Assembly: GCF_900169075.1 (NCBI RefSeq)
Contig: NZ_LT827015.1
Coordinates: forward strand, 868,001-932,000
Length of the DNA stretch: 64,000 bases
Direction of reading: 5' to 3'
From: Chryseobacterium phocaeense
GTDB taxonomy: Bacteria > Bacteroidota > Bacteroidia > Flavobacteriales > Weeksellaceae
Shown here piece by piece: positions 1 through 9,256 of the stretch. The position numbers and the translations under genes were made by a program. The notes under the pieces are model-generated. The model did not search any database. It was given only the letters and a program-made list of their open reading frames with translations, and was not told the origin of the DNA. The number at the start of each line of letters is the position of its first letter. The stretch's first letter is position 1.

Positions 1-322
1 TAGCGCCAAATTTCTGGGTAATCACACTTACCACATAGTCCTGAAAAGCCTTGGCAATCCGGCTCATCATCGCTGTCCCGATCAGTAATCCTAGAAAATA
101 GAAAGCACCATGATAGTCTTTGCTTCCATATAAATATTCGTTAAGGTTTCTGGGTAGAAGTTTCTCTTTATCAAAAAAATTGGGATGCGTAACCAGCTGA
201 TCCAGGATGTTACCCGTAATAGCCGGGGCAAATAAAGAAAAAACCTGATTAATGGTGGCCAACAGCAAAGAAATGACAATCAGCCATTGGTAAGGCTTAA
301 GATATCTTAAAAGTATTTTCAT
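1..322 (-). CDS. ABC exporter, permease/ATPase (5' part only)
   Basis: The first 107 codons of a gene that leaves the window on the left. The translation starts MKILLRYLKPYQWLIVISLL and shows one clear membrane helix (about residues 9-34) and a second hydrophobic stretch near residues 77-105, as in the membrane domain of fused ABC exporters of the MsbA/multidrug type. The nucleotide-binding domain lies outside, so the substrate cannot be judged. The ATG at 322 is supported by an exact TAnnTTTG box 18 bases upstream. Family assignment rests on the N-terminal pattern only. Confidence 0.75.
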   Translation of the reverse strand, partial: MKILLRYLKPYQWLIVISLLLATINQVFSLFAPAITGNILDQLVTHPNFFDKEKLLPRNLNEYLYGSKDYHGAFYFLGLLIGTAMMSRIAKAFQDYVVSVITQKFGA

Positions 323-620
323 TCTCGTAAATAATGTTGCAAAATTAGAGATATTATTCTGACATATAATATTAAAAATTGATGTCTGTTTAAATTTTTA
401 CTTTGAAAATTTTTAACAGCGGTAACAAGTTTAGCAGTCAAAAATTAATCTGTTATAATGAATGGCGTTTAAATAGTAAATGTATTCATTTCAAATTTTT
501 CATTTTTAATGACCTAAACTTCTTGATGTTGGAAGAAACAGCACATATAAACCGGTCAGGAATCACAAAGCCCTTTTGTATTCAGCTGAAAATATTTAAA
601 TTGCAGTCTAAGTTTTTATT
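323..620. other. Intergenic, divergent promoter region
   Basis: AT-rich spacer between the leftward ABC gene and rightward scoB. Apart from the minus-strand -7 box at 340-347 nothing convincing is visible; TAAGTTTT shortly before scoB is a one-mismatch -7 candidate. An 87-codon reading frame at 403-666 overlaps scoB and has no protein-like features. Confidence 0.4.
340..347 (-). promoter_or_regulatory. -7 element of ABC exporter gene
   Basis: TAATTTTG on the minus strand matches the Bacteroidota -7 consensus TAnnTTTG and lies just upstream of the ATG at 322. Confidence 0.55.
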
Positions 621-1274
621 ATGCTTACAAAAGAACAAATTGCCAAAAGAATTTCAAAAGAACTGAAAGATCGTTATTATGTAAACCTTGGAATCGGGAT
701 TCCAACTTTGGTTGCCAACTACGTTCCCGAAGGTATTTCCGTAGAATTCCAGAGTGAAAACGGAGTATTGGGAATGGGACCGTTCCCGTTCGAAGGAGAA
801 GAAGATGCCGATATCATCAACGCCGGAAAACAAACCATTACCATTCTGCCGGGAGGCTCATTTTTTGATTCTGCCTTCAGTTTCGGGATGATCCGCGGTC
901 AAAAGGTAGATCTTACTATACTGGGGGCAATGGAAGTCTCAGAAAACGGAGATATTGCCAACTGGAAAATTCCGGGAAAAATGGTAAAGGGAATGGGCGG
1001 AGCAATGGACCTGGTAGCATCTGCGGAAAACATTATCGTCGCGATGATGCATGTGAACAAAGCCGGAGAAAGTAAAATCCTGAAGAAATGTACCCTTCCC
1101 CTTACGGGAGTAAACTGTGTGAAAAGAGTCGTAACCGAATTGGCCGTATTAGACGTTACTCCAGCTGGTTTCAAGCTAATAGAAAGAGCTCCGGGAGTAT
1201 CGGTTGAACACATTGTACAATCTACAGAAGCCGATCTGATCATTGAAGGTGAAATTCCTGAAATGCAATTTTAA
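621..1274 (+). CDS. scoB: Succinyl-CoA:3-ketoacid CoA-transferase, subunit B
   Basis: Beta subunit of the 3-oxoacid CoA-transferase that moves CoA from succinyl-CoA to acetoacetate in ketone-body and branched-chain/aromatic catabolism (cytoplasm). The 217 residues fit the usual bacterial subunit length. The N-terminal GIGIP (24-28) and the SENG motif (45-48) with catalytic Glu46 are present, as is the Gly-rich GMGGAMDL segment. The subunit A gene, normally directly upstream, is not in this window: 298 non-coding bases precede scoB. A strong hairpin terminator follows directly. Confidence 0.93.
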   Translation: MLTKEQIAKRISKELKDRYYVNLGIGIPTLVANYVPEGISVEFQSENGVLGMGPFPFEGEEDADIINAGKQTITILPGGSFFDSAFSFGMIRGQKVDLTILGAMEVSENGDIANWKIPGKMVKGMGGAMDLVASAENIIVAMMHVNKAGESKILKKCTLPLTGVNCVKRVVTELAVLDVTPAGFKLIERAPGVSVEHIVQSTEADLIIEGEIPEMQF

Positions 1275-1282
1275 TAATACAC

Positions 1283-1310
1283 AAAACCTTGTCATCGACA
1301 AGGTTTTTTT
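1283..1310 (+). terminator. Rho-independent terminator of scoB
   Basis: Perfect 11-bp stem (AAAACCTTGTC / GACAAGGTTTT) with a 3-base loop and a T run, starting 9 bases after the scoB stop. The A run on the other side could let it serve both strands. Confidence 0.85.
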
Positions 1311-1594
1311 ATCATGTCAGTACATGCAGAATTTTTTCTCCCACAGATTTCACAGGTTGCATTTTTAGCGGAAGTTTCCCAGTCTTTAACTTTTGCTTCT
1401 TTTGTTTGACTACGTCGAATCTTTGATTTCAAGACAAAAGAAGATGGAAATAAAAATCAAACTTTTTTATTAGAAAATATCACGCAGATGTTGCAGATGT
1501 TGCAGATTTTTTTAACCACAGATTTTCACAGATTTTTTGAGAAAATTAGTTTTTACAACTGTAATAAACTAACCTCTAATTTCTAGCCTCTCCA
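1311..1594. repeat. Intergenic with GCAGAT/ACAGATT short repeats
   Basis: Gap between scoB and the DUF4197 gene. Positions 1481-1510 hold three GCAGAT hexamers at 3-base spacing followed by two ACAGATTTT units. The same hexamer series occurs at 9268-9298 and, as a complete interrupted palindrome, at 10486-10550, so this looks like a half copy of a dispersed intergenic element. No gene is seen. Confidence 0.5.
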
Positions 1595-2401
1595 TCAATC
1601 CTGAGCTCCAAAAACCTTCTGCAAAATAGAAGTCGTTCTCATAGCCGGCGTATTTCTGATTCCGCTTTCCTTTTCAGCGACCATTTTAAAAACCCCGTTG
1701 ATGGTTTCTGTCGTCACATATTCATTGAGGTCGGTTGTTACAGACTGTCCGGTAGATGTATTGTATTTTGAGATCAGATTTTTCCACACGGTATCTGCAC
1801 CAACTTTGCCCAGTGAAGCTTTTACTTTAGGCTGGAATGCTGTGAACAGCTGGCTCTGTGTTTTGGTCTGTAAATAATTGGTTGCCGCATTATCACTGCT
1901 TAGCAGGATGTTTTTGGCATCCGCAATAGTCATTGAAGTAATGGCTTTGGTGAAAATAGGGGCAGCTTCCGTTACCGCATCTTCGGCAGCTCTGTTTAAT
2001 AATTTTACACCTTCATCCGCAAGACTTCCCATTCCCAGAGAGCGGAGCGTGGTGTCGATTTTTCTTAATTTTTCCGGCATTAAAATTTTAACCGCTTCAT
2101 TTTTAAAAAAACCGTCGGTTAAAGCCAGTTTCTTCACCCCATCTGTTACTCCCATGCTTAATGCTTCTTTTAGTCCGGAAGAAATCTGTGAGGAAGTAAG
2201 ATTTCCAAGATTGGTGGATGAACTTTTGGTAGGAGTAGTGGTTGTGGTAGTTGCAGAAGTGGTGGTAGTTTTAGGCTTTGAAGGTTTTTCAAGATCAACA
2301 CCGGTTTGGCTTTTAACAGTTGACTTGATGATATCTAAAAGCTGTGCCTGTGCAGAAACTGAAAATAATAATCCGGCTGCAAAAAGAATGTTTTTTCTCA
2401 T
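1595..2401 (-). CDS. DUF4197 domain-containing exported protein
   Basis: A 268-residue protein with a signal peptide (cleavage near residue 19, after SVSAQA), a Thr/Ser/Lys-rich linker (about 38-65) and a helical domain from about 70 to the end that matches the DUF4197 family (segments SSGLKEALSMG and the GVKLLNRAAEDA region). The family has no established function and is found in the periplasm or outer membrane of Gram-negative bacteria. Monocistronic, with an exact -7 box upstream and divergent from the hexosaminidase gene. Confidence 0.85.
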   Translation of the reverse strand: MRKNILFAAGLLFSVSAQAQLLDIIKSTVKSQTGVDLEKPSKPKTTTTSATTTTTTPTKSSSTNLGNLTSSQISSGLKEALSMGVTDGVKKLALTDGFFKNEAVKILMPEKLRKIDTTLRSLGMGSLADEGVKLLNRAAEDAVTEAAPIFTKAITSMTIADAKNILLSSDNAATNYLQTKTQSQLFTAFQPKVKASLGKVGADTVWKNLISKYNTSTGQSVTTDLNEYVTTETINGVFKMVAEKESGIRNTPAMRTTSILQKVFGAQD

Positions 2402-2413
2402 TTATATTTTTTG

Positions 2414-2421
2414 CAAATTTA
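2414..2421 (-). promoter_or_regulatory. -7 element of DUF4197 gene
   Basis: TAAATTTG on the minus strand, exact match to TAnnTTTG, 12 bases before the ATG at 2401. Confidence 0.55.
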
Positions 2422-2504
2422 GATGTTTTATTATTTAAGAGGTTAAAAATGACCGGATAGTTTTAGAAAATATTTATCTTAGCTTAAATCTTAATTCCAT
2501 ATCA

Positions 2505-4772
2505 ATGCGACGTTTTCTTTTTGTGCTTTCGGCTCTTTTTTCCACTGTTTTTCATGCCCAGAAAAAACCCGACCTGATCCCTTACCCTCAAAGTGTAAGT
2601 ATGCAGCAGGGAAAGTTTATCATTCCTGAAACTTTGGTCCTGAATGACAAACTTCCCAAAGAAGAGACCGAATATTTGAAAAAACGTCTCGGTTCATCCG
2701 TGAAATTTAAGTACAGCAGTAACACAGCGGAAGCGCACCTGATGCATATGCAGCTGCCACAACCAAAGACTCCTGCTAATGCTGAGGAAGATAAAGAAAG
2801 CTATTCTATTCACATTTCTCCAAAAAGAATACTAATCAGTTCCAATACAAAGCAAGGGTATTTTCTGGCTCTTCAGACATTAATTCAGCTATTTGAAGAA
2901 CATAAAACGGATAAAGAAATTCCGGCCATGGAAATTCATGACCAGCCCAAATTTGCGTGGCGTGGAATGCATCTGGATGTATGCCGTCATTTTTTCACTG
3001 TGGATGAAGTAAAACAGTATATCGATTATCTTGCCATGTACAAGCTGAATACCTTCCACTGGCACCTTACAGATGATCAGGGCTGGAGAATTGAAATAAA
3101 AAAATACCCGAAGCTTACCCAGATTGGTTCAAAACGGAAAGAATCCATGATAGGGGCTTATGTAGACAATACTTTTGACGGAAAGCCATACGGCCCATAT
3201 TTCTATACCCAGGAACAGATCAAAGATGTCATTAAATATGCCCAGCAAAGGCATATCACTATTGTTCCGGAAATTGAAATGCCGGGACATGCACTCTCTG
3301 CTTTATCTGCTTATCCGGAACTGGCCTGTACAAAAGGTCCTTTTGAATCTGCGACAAAATGGGGCGTTTTTGATGATGTTTTCTGTCCAAAAGATGAAAC
3401 ATTTACATTCCTGGAAAATATTCTTGATGAGGTTATTGCATTATTTCCGTCACAATATATCCATATCGGAGGTGATGAATGCCCGAAAACAAGATGGAAA
3501 GAATGCGCACACTGCCAGGAGCTGATTAAAAAAAATAATCTGAAAGATGAGCATGGCTTGCAGAGTTATTTCATCCGGAGAATTGAAAAATATGTGAACA
3601 GTAAAGGCAGAAAAATTATTGGCTGGGATGAGATTCTGGAAGGTGGTCTAGCCCCAAATGCCGCCGTCATGAGCTGGACGGGAGTAAATGGAGGGATTGA
3701 AGCCGCAAAATCCGGACACTTTGCCGTAATGACGCCTGGTGCATACTGTTATTTTGACCATTATCAGGGAGATCCGCAATCGGAACCGAATGCTTTCGGT
3801 GGGTTTACGCCTTTGGACAAGATTTATTCCTATAATCCTGTTCCTGCAGAGCTGAATGCAGATCAGGCGAAATATATTATGGGAGTTCAGGCTAATTTAT
3901 GGACGGAATATATTACAGATTTTAAACAGGTCCAGTATATGATATTCCCTAGACTGATGGCACTTTCCGAGGTTGGGTGGGGAACTTCTGATCCTAAAAA
4001 CTATAAAGAATTTGAGAACAGAGTGATCAGTCAGTTCAAAATTCTGGACAAAATGAATGTTAACTACGCAAAAAGCATTTACAATATCTCGGGGAAGGTT
4101 GGCCCTGCAAACAGTGGTGTCATCTATGAGCTTAAGGTATCACAGGACCCGAAAGGCATAAGATATACTACGGACGGCACAGAACCTTCGATCAATTCAC
4201 AGATTTACAAAGGGGGTATTCCTGTATCGAAATCATTAACCGTTAAATCTGCCTATTTTGAAGATGGAAAACTGAAAAGCGCCGTTTCTACGCAGGAATT
4301 TACCGTTTCAAAAACGACAGGAAAAAAAATTACATTGGAACAGCAGCCAAGCGAAAATTATTCTTTCGGCGGGGCTTTTACTTTGGTAGACGGAATTATC
4401 GGAAACATCAGACAACTGGGGAAAACATGGCTGGGATTCCAGGGGAAAGATGTAGTGGCAACCATTGATTTAGGGCAGAAAACAAACTTTTCAGAAATCT
4501 ACTTTAACACATTGGAAAACAAAGGAAGCTGGATTCATCTGGCTAAATCTGCTCAGGTTTTTATTTCTGATGACGGGAAGAATTTTAAAATGATCAAAGA
4601 AATTGGAAAAGACGAAATTCAAAACGCAAAAGGCAAAATAAAACTGAATGTAGGTAACCAGAATTCAAAATACATCAAACTGAAAGTAGAAAATGCGGGT
4701 ATTATTCCAGCCGGAAATCCGGGAGCAGATTCAAAGGCATGGTTGTTTGTTGATGAAATTGGAGCCAATTAA
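2505..4772 (+). CDS. GH20 beta-N-acetylhexosaminidase
   Basis: Exo-acting hexosaminidase that removes terminal beta-linked GlcNAc/GalNAc from glycans or chitooligosaccharides. The 755 residues hold a signal peptide (MRRFLFVLSALFSTVFHAQ), a GH20b-type N-terminal domain (about 20-150), the TIM-barrel GH20 domain with HIGGDE and the catalytic Asp324-Glu325 pair, a chitobiase-type C-terminal domain (about 540-605) and an F5/8-type C sugar-binding domain (about 615-755). No T9SS sorting domain is seen, so it is probably periplasmic or outer-membrane linked. First gene of a probable glycoprotein-degradation cluster. Confidence 0.95.
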   Translation: MRRFLFVLSALFSTVFHAQKKPDLIPYPQSVSMQQGKFIIPETLVLNDKLPKEETEYLKKRLGSSVKFKYSSNTAEAHLMHMQLPQPKTPANAEEDKESYSIHISPKRILISSNTKQGYFLALQTLIQLFEEHKTDKEIPAMEIHDQPKFAWRGMHLDVCRHFFTVDEVKQYIDYLAMYKLNTFHWHLTDDQGWRIEIKKYPKLTQIGSKRKESMIGAYVDNTFDGKPYGPYFYTQEQIKDVIKYAQQRHITIVPEIEMPGHALSALSAYPELACTKGPFESATKWGVFDDVFCPKDETFTFLENILDEVIALFPSQYIHIGGDECPKTRWKECAHCQELIKKNNLKDEHGLQSYFIRRIEKYVNSKGRKIIGWDEILEGGLAPNAAVMSWTGVNGGIEAAKSGHFAVMTPGAYCYFDHYQGDPQSEPNAFGGFTPLDKIYSYNPVPAELNADQAKYIMGVQANLWTEYITDFKQVQYMIFPRLMALSEVGWGTSDPKNYKEFENRVISQFKILDKMNVNYAKSIYNISGKVGPANSGVIYELKVSQDPKGIRYTTDGTEPSINSQIYKGGIPVSKSLTVKSAYFEDGKLKSAVSTQEFTVSKTTGKKITLEQQPSENYSFGGAFTLVDGIIGNIRQLGKTWLGFQGKDVVATIDLGQKTNFSEIYFNTLENKGSWIHLAKSAQVFISDDGKNFKMIKEIGKDEIQNAKGKIKLNVGNQNSKYIKLKVENAGIIPAGNPGADSKAWLFVDEIGAN

Positions 4773-4826
4773 CTCAAAATTTAGTTGAAGCATATAAAAA
4801 CCACCTGCTTTTGACCGCAATAAATA

Positions 4827-4861
4827 AAAAAGACCACGGCTTTGATGTCATGGTCTTTTTT
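4827..4861 (+). terminator. Terminator after GH20 gene
   Basis: Inverted repeat AAAAAGACCA / TGGTCTTTTT with a 14-base loop and T run, between the hexosaminidase and glycosylasparaginase genes. The A and T runs make it plausible on both strands. Confidence 0.7.
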
Positions 4862-4911
4862 CCTTTTCTGCTAGCGGGAAAATTGCTAATTTGTAAGCCT
4901 AATAATCTCAT

Positions 4912-5904
4912 ATGCAAAGTAGACGAAATTTCATAAAAAAAACTGCCGCTGCTTCCCTGGCACTAGCTGTAAGTCCGTTTGATCTGATGGCTGTGGAAAT
5001 TCCTGATCATCACCAAACAATTGATAAACCCATCGTTCTTTCCACGTGGAATTTCGGTTTGAAGGCCAATGAGGAAGCCTGGACTGTCTTAGGAAAAGGC
5101 GGAAAAGCCCTGGATGCAGTGGAAAAAGGAGTTCGTCTGGTAGAGCTTGATCCTGCGGAAAGAAGCGTGGGCTACGGAGGCCGCCCGGACAGGGATGGCA
5201 GAGTGACCCTGGATGCCTGTATTATGGATGAAAACTATAATATCGGTTCTGTGGCTTGTCTGGAACATATCAAGAATCCTATTACAGTGGCAAGGGCAGT
5301 GATGGAAAAAACTCCTCACGTTATGCTGGTTGGAGATGGGGCATTGCAGTTTGCGTTATCGCAGGGATTTAAAAAAGAAAACCTTCTTACCCCGGATTCA
5401 GAAAAAGAATGGAAAGAATGGCTTAAGACCAGTGAATACAAGTCGGTTGCGAATATCGAAAATCATGATACCATCGGAATGATTGCGCTGGATGCCAAAG
5501 GAAACCTTTCCGGAGCCTGTACCACCAGCGGAATGGCTTTTAAAATGCATGGAAGGGTAGGAGATTCTCCTATTATCGGAGCCGGGTTATTCGTAGACAA
5601 TGAAGTAGGGGCTGCTACAGCCACAGGCCACGGCGAAGAAGTAATCCGTACGGTAGGTACCCATCTTGTAGTTGAATTAATGAGACAGGGACGGAATCCT
5701 CAGCAGGCCTGTAAAGAAGCTGTAGAAAGAATTGTAAAAATTACCCAGAGAAGAAATAAGAACCTGAAAGATATACAGGTTGGCTTTATTGCTTTAAACA
5801 AAAAGGGTGAATATGGCTCATACTGCATCCAGGATGGATTTACTTTCGCGGTTCATGACCAGAAAGGAAACCGCCTTGAAAAACCGGAATTTGCATTAAA
5901 ATAA
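4912..5904 (+). CDS. aspG: N4-(beta-N-acetylglucosaminyl)-L-asparaginase
   Basis: Glycosylasparaginase (aspartylglucosaminidase), an N-terminal nucleophile hydrolase that cuts the GlcNAc-Asn bond, the last step of N-glycoprotein breakdown. The 330-residue precursor carries a twin-arginine-like start (SRRNFIKK) and a hydrophobic stretch, so Tat export to the periplasm is likely. The autoprocessing site is visible as NHDTIGMI, cleaving between Asp186 and Thr187, Thr187 becoming the nucleophile. The closest characterised relative is the Elizabethkingia (Flavobacterium) meningosepticum enzyme. Lies between GH20 and CutC/beta-mannosidase genes. Confidence 0.95.
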   Translation: MQSRRNFIKKTAAASLALAVSPFDLMAVEIPDHHQTIDKPIVLSTWNFGLKANEEAWTVLGKGGKALDAVEKGVRLVELDPAERSVGYGGRPDRDGRVTLDACIMDENYNIGSVACLEHIKNPITVARAVMEKTPHVMLVGDGALQFALSQGFKKENLLTPDSEKEWKEWLKTSEYKSVANIENHDTIGMIALDAKGNLSGACTTSGMAFKMHGRVGDSPIIGAGLFVDNEVGAATATGHGEEVIRTVGTHLVVELMRQGRNPQQACKEAVERIVKITQRRNKNLKDIQVGFIALNKKGEYGSYCIQDGFTFAVHDQKGNRLEKPEFALK

Positions 5905-5919
5905 TCAGGATGCTTTTTA

Positions 5920-6053
5920 AAATTCAATAGGAACGGGTTCTGTAAAATATCAGATGATATCAGATGAATTGACATCAGAGCCTGCTATAAATTCAATAGG
6001 AACGGGCTTTAGCCCGTTTACAAAAATATCCCCGATTCAAATGGCTTTAGCCA
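5920..6053. repeat. Direct repeat and GGGCTTTAGCCC hairpins
   Basis: Two copies of AAATTCAATAGGAACGGG (5920-5937 and 5989-6006); a variant occurs at 42142. The second copy runs into the palindrome AACGGGCTTTAGCCCGTT (6001-6018), followed by a shorter hairpin TGGCTTTAGCCA (6042-6053). Probably a dispersed intergenic repeat that may also end aspG transcription. Confidence 0.55.
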
Positions 6054-6103
6054 AAACCTGGAATTTTTCAATAAAAATTTTTAAAAAATAAACAAAGAAA
6101 TAA

Positions 6104-6766
6104 ATGTCAAAAATAGAAATAGCGTGCTTCAATCCGGAATCAGCCATTATTGCATTTGAAAACGGAGCCGATAGAATAGAGCTGTGCGACGGTTTAAGTG
6201 AAGGTGGCACAACCCCTGATTTTGATACCGTAAAAGAGCTCAGAGAAAAAATAAATATTCCGATTTTTGTAATGATCCGTCCGAGAGGAGGAGATTTTAC
6301 CTATTCGGAAGCTGAGTCTGAACAGATGGAAAAAGATCTGATCCTCTTTAAATCCCTTGACGTAGACGGTTTTGTTTTTGGAATACTTGATGAAAATAAT
6401 CAGGTAAATGTAGAACATAACAGAATTTTGGTTGAAATGGCTTATCCTCTTCCCTGTACCTTTCACCGGGCTTTCGACAGGGCAGAAGGGCTTGAAGATT
6501 CGTTGGAAAAAGTAATTGACTGCGGTTTTAAAACCATTCTTACTTCAGGTCAGAAGCCCAACGTTGCAGAAGGGAAAGAAAATCTTAAAAAGCTGGTAGA
6601 GCTTTCCAATGGAAGGATTGAAATTCTTGTAGGCGGCGGATTGCGTTCTACCAATATTGAAGAGCTCAGAGCCTATACCCATGCAGGCTATTTCCATTCT
6701 TCAGCCATTACAGATGGCGGTGCTTTTGCAAACCAGGATGAGGTAGTGGCTTTGAAAAATAAGTAA
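6104..6766 (+). CDS. cutC: CutC family TIM-barrel protein
   Basis: A 220-residue CutC protein, full length for the family, starting MSKIEIACFNPESAIIAFEN; conserved segments include GADRIELCDGLSEGG, MIRPRGGDF, TFHRAFD and the GGGLRSTNIEEL phosphate-loop-like end. CutC is annotated as a copper homeostasis protein, but the biochemical role is not settled. Here it sits 3 bases upstream of a beta-mannosidase and after glycosylasparaginase, with no copper genes nearby, so a role in glycan breakdown is a reasonable inference. Cytoplasmic: no signal peptide. Confidence 0.92.
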   Translation: MSKIEIACFNPESAIIAFENGADRIELCDGLSEGGTTPDFDTVKELREKINIPIFVMIRPRGGDFTYSEAESEQMEKDLILFKSLDVDGFVFGILDENNQVNVEHNRILVEMAYPLPCTFHRAFDRAEGLEDSLEKVIDCGFKTILTSGQKPNVAEGKENLKKLVELSNGRIEILVGGGLRSTNIEELRAYTHAGYFHSSAITDGGAFANQDEVVALKNK

Positions 6767-6769
6767 AAA

Positions 6770-9256
6770 ATGAATAGATCTATCCTTTTAATTGTCCTTT
6801 TTATGATGAATATGATGACTGCACAGAAAACTGAACGAAATTTATCTTCAGAAAACTGGCAGTTCAAAAATACAAATGAACAAAGCTGGCTGCCGGCGAA
6901 AATTCCGGGAATGGTTCATCTTGACCTGATGCATCATAAGATCATTCCCGATCCTTTCAAAGATGAAAATGAGAAAAAAGTACAATGGGTAGAAAATGAG
7001 GACTGGGAGTATCAGACCCGTTTTAAAGTTACAGCGGAAGAACTTAAAAATCAGCATATTGATCTAGTCTTTAACGGACTGGACACTTTTTCAGAGATTT
7101 ATCTTAATGGAAAACTCCTTCAGAAAACGGACAATATGTTCAGAAAATGGGAAATTCCAGTGAAAAGTTATTTGAAAGCGGGAGATAATGAATTGAAAAT
7201 TAAATTCAGCTCTGCGGTCAAAGAAGGTAAAGAGCTGGCAAAAGCTGTTCCGTTCACCATGCCGGAATCTCCAAGGAGTTTTGTAAGAAAAGCACAGTAT
7301 CACTTTGGCTGGGACTGGGGACCAAGATTGTTAACAACAGGAATTTGGAAAGATGTACAACTGGAATTCTGGAATACTGCAAAAATCAGAAATATTCAGG
7401 TTCAGCAACATCACGTAACGGAAGCTTTAGCAGAAATCTCTTTTAATATGAAGATTCTTGCAGATGAAGAAGGACCATATCAGGTGGAACTGAATAAACA
7501 AAATCAAAGTGTTCAGCTTAAAAAAGGGCTCAACACCGTTTCTGTTCCGTTCAAAATTAAAAATCCAAAACTATGGCAGCCGAATGGGTGGGGAGATCCT
7601 CATCTTTACAACTTTAAAATCAGCCTTTCGAAAAATAAAAATTCTTTAGACCAGAAAAATATAACAACAGGGCTGAGAACGGTAGAATTGATTCAGGAAA
7701 AAGACGCTGCAGGAAAATCATTCTATTTCAAAGTAAATGGAAAGCCTATGTATGCAAAAGGAACCAACTGGATTCCGGCAGAAAGCTTTTCACCGGCGAT
7801 GACCAAAGAAAAATACCACAAGCTGATTAAAGATACCAAAGATGCGAATATGAATATGATCCGGGTCTGGGGTGGCGGAATTTATGAAGATGATGAATTT
7901 TACAAAGCCTGTGATGAAAATGGTATTCTGGTATGGCAGGATTTTATGTTTGCAGGAAGCTTTTATCCGGCTGACGAAGCTTTTTTAATGAACGTAAAAG
8001 AAGAAGTAAAGGAGCAGGTGGAAAGACTTCAGAATCACCCGTCTATTGCATTATGGTGCGGAAATAATGAAGTGGATGAAGCCATCGTCAATTGGGGCTA
8101 TCAGAAACAGTTCAAATATTCAAAAGAAGATTCACTGCAGGTCTGGAAAGACTATAAAAAACTCTTCCAAGAAGTGATTCCAGATATCTTAAAAGAAAAC
8201 CTCACTCCTGATAAGAACATCTATTGGCCGAGCTCTCCTTCTGTCGGATGGGGACATAAAGAAAGCCTAACAGAAGGAGATTCCCATTATTGGGGCGTCT
8301 GGTGGGGAGAGCAGCCGTTTGAGATCTATAATGAAAAAGTTGGAAGGTTCATGTCTGAATATGGCTTTCAGGGAATGCCGACGCTGGAAACTGTAAAATC
8401 TATGTTTTCAGGAACTCCCGATCTGAGTGTTCAGAATTCCGTGATTAAAGCCCATGAAAAACATAGCAGAGGCTGGGAAATCATCAATGAATACATGAAA
8501 AGGGATTATAAAATTCCGTCAGATTTTGTACAATACAATTATATCTCTCAATTGCTGCAGGCCCGTGGAATGAGAATCGCCGTTGAAGCCCACCGCCGCG
8601 CAAAACCTTACAATATGGGAACCCTCTACTGGCAGCTGAATGATTGCTGGCCGGTAGTTTCATGGTCATCCATTGATTATCTGGGCAACTGGAAAGCGCT
8701 GCATTACCAAATGAAAAGAAGCTTTGAACAGCAGGTTGTTTTAACTGAAGAACTGGCCGGAAATTTAAACTTTTTTGCGGTTAATGATGGGTTAAAAGTA
8801 TTTAATACTAATGACTTAGAAATAAAAGTGATTGATTTTAGCGGAAAAGTTTTAAAAGAAACCAAAACACTTTCAAAAGGAAAACTTCTGGACGGTATTC
8901 TGAAGTTCAGTCCGGTTCAGATAAAAGATTTGCTCTCGGAATCCGAAAGGAATAAAGTCTTTTTGGAACTTACCATGAAGGCCAAAGATGGGAAGACTGT
9001 AGCTGTCGGTTCTCATTTCTTTTCCAAACCAAAAGACCTTGAATTGACGAAGCCTGGGATAAAAATTAAAAGAATTTCTGCAAATGAAATCGAGGTTTCC
9101 ACAGAGGTTCTGGCGAAAGATGTCTATCTGATCGGAGACACTCATTTCAGTGATAATTTCTTTGATCTCCTTCCCAATACTTCAAAAAAGATCAGACTTT
9201 CAAAACCTGCTGAGAAAATTGACGTTCTGAGCCTTTGGGATGTAATAAAAAATTAA
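6770..9256 (+). CDS. GH2 beta-mannosidase
   Basis: Exo-beta-mannosidase of glycoside hydrolase family 2, releasing the beta-1,4-linked mannose of N-glycan cores or mannan oligosaccharides. The 828 residues start with a signal peptide (MNRSILLIVLFMMNMMTAQ); a jelly-roll sugar-binding domain (about 25-190), an immunoglobulin-like domain (190-300) and the TIM barrel follow. The acid/base lies in WCGNNE (Glu434) and the nucleophile in SEYGFQG (Glu530). The ATG is 3 bases after the cutC stop, so the two are surely cotranscribed. Confidence 0.95.
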   Translation: MNRSILLIVLFMMNMMTAQKTERNLSSENWQFKNTNEQSWLPAKIPGMVHLDLMHHKIIPDPFKDENEKKVQWVENEDWEYQTRFKVTAEELKNQHIDLVFNGLDTFSEIYLNGKLLQKTDNMFRKWEIPVKSYLKAGDNELKIKFSSAVKEGKELAKAVPFTMPESPRSFVRKAQYHFGWDWGPRLLTTGIWKDVQLEFWNTAKIRNIQVQQHHVTEALAEISFNMKILADEEGPYQVELNKQNQSVQLKKGLNTVSVPFKIKNPKLWQPNGWGDPHLYNFKISLSKNKNSLDQKNITTGLRTVELIQEKDAAGKSFYFKVNGKPMYAKGTNWIPAESFSPAMTKEKYHKLIKDTKDANMNMIRVWGGGIYEDDEFYKACDENGILVWQDFMFAGSFYPADEAFLMNVKEEVKEQVERLQNHPSIALWCGNNEVDEAIVNWGYQKQFKYSKEDSLQVWKDYKKLFQEVIPDILKENLTPDKNIYWPSSPSVGWGHKESLTEGDSHYWGVWWGEQPFEIYNEKVGRFMSEYGFQGMPTLETVKSMFSGTPDLSVQNSVIKAHEKHSRGWEIINEYMKRDYKIPSDFVQYNYISQLLQARGMRIAVEAHRRAKPYNMGTLYWQLNDCWPVVSWSSIDYLGNWKALHYQMKRSFEQQVVLTEELAGNLNFFAVNDGLKVFNTNDLEIKVIDFSGKVLKETKTLSKGKLLDGILKFSPVQIKDLLSESERNKVFLELTMKAKDGKTVAVGSHFFSKPKDLELTKPGIKIKRISANEIEVSTEVLAKDVYLIGDTHFSDNFFDLLPNTSKKIRLSKPAEKIDVLSLWDVIKN

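Noticed and set aside
403..666. 87-codon reading frame before scoB
   Set aside because: Overlaps the scoB start in another frame, has a low-complexity composition and no signal or domain; scoB is certain.
1878..2438. 186-codon plus-strand frame opposite the DUF4197 gene
   Set aside because: Antisense shadow of a real gene with a signal peptide and promoter on the other strand; the translation is a Val/Leu-rich string.
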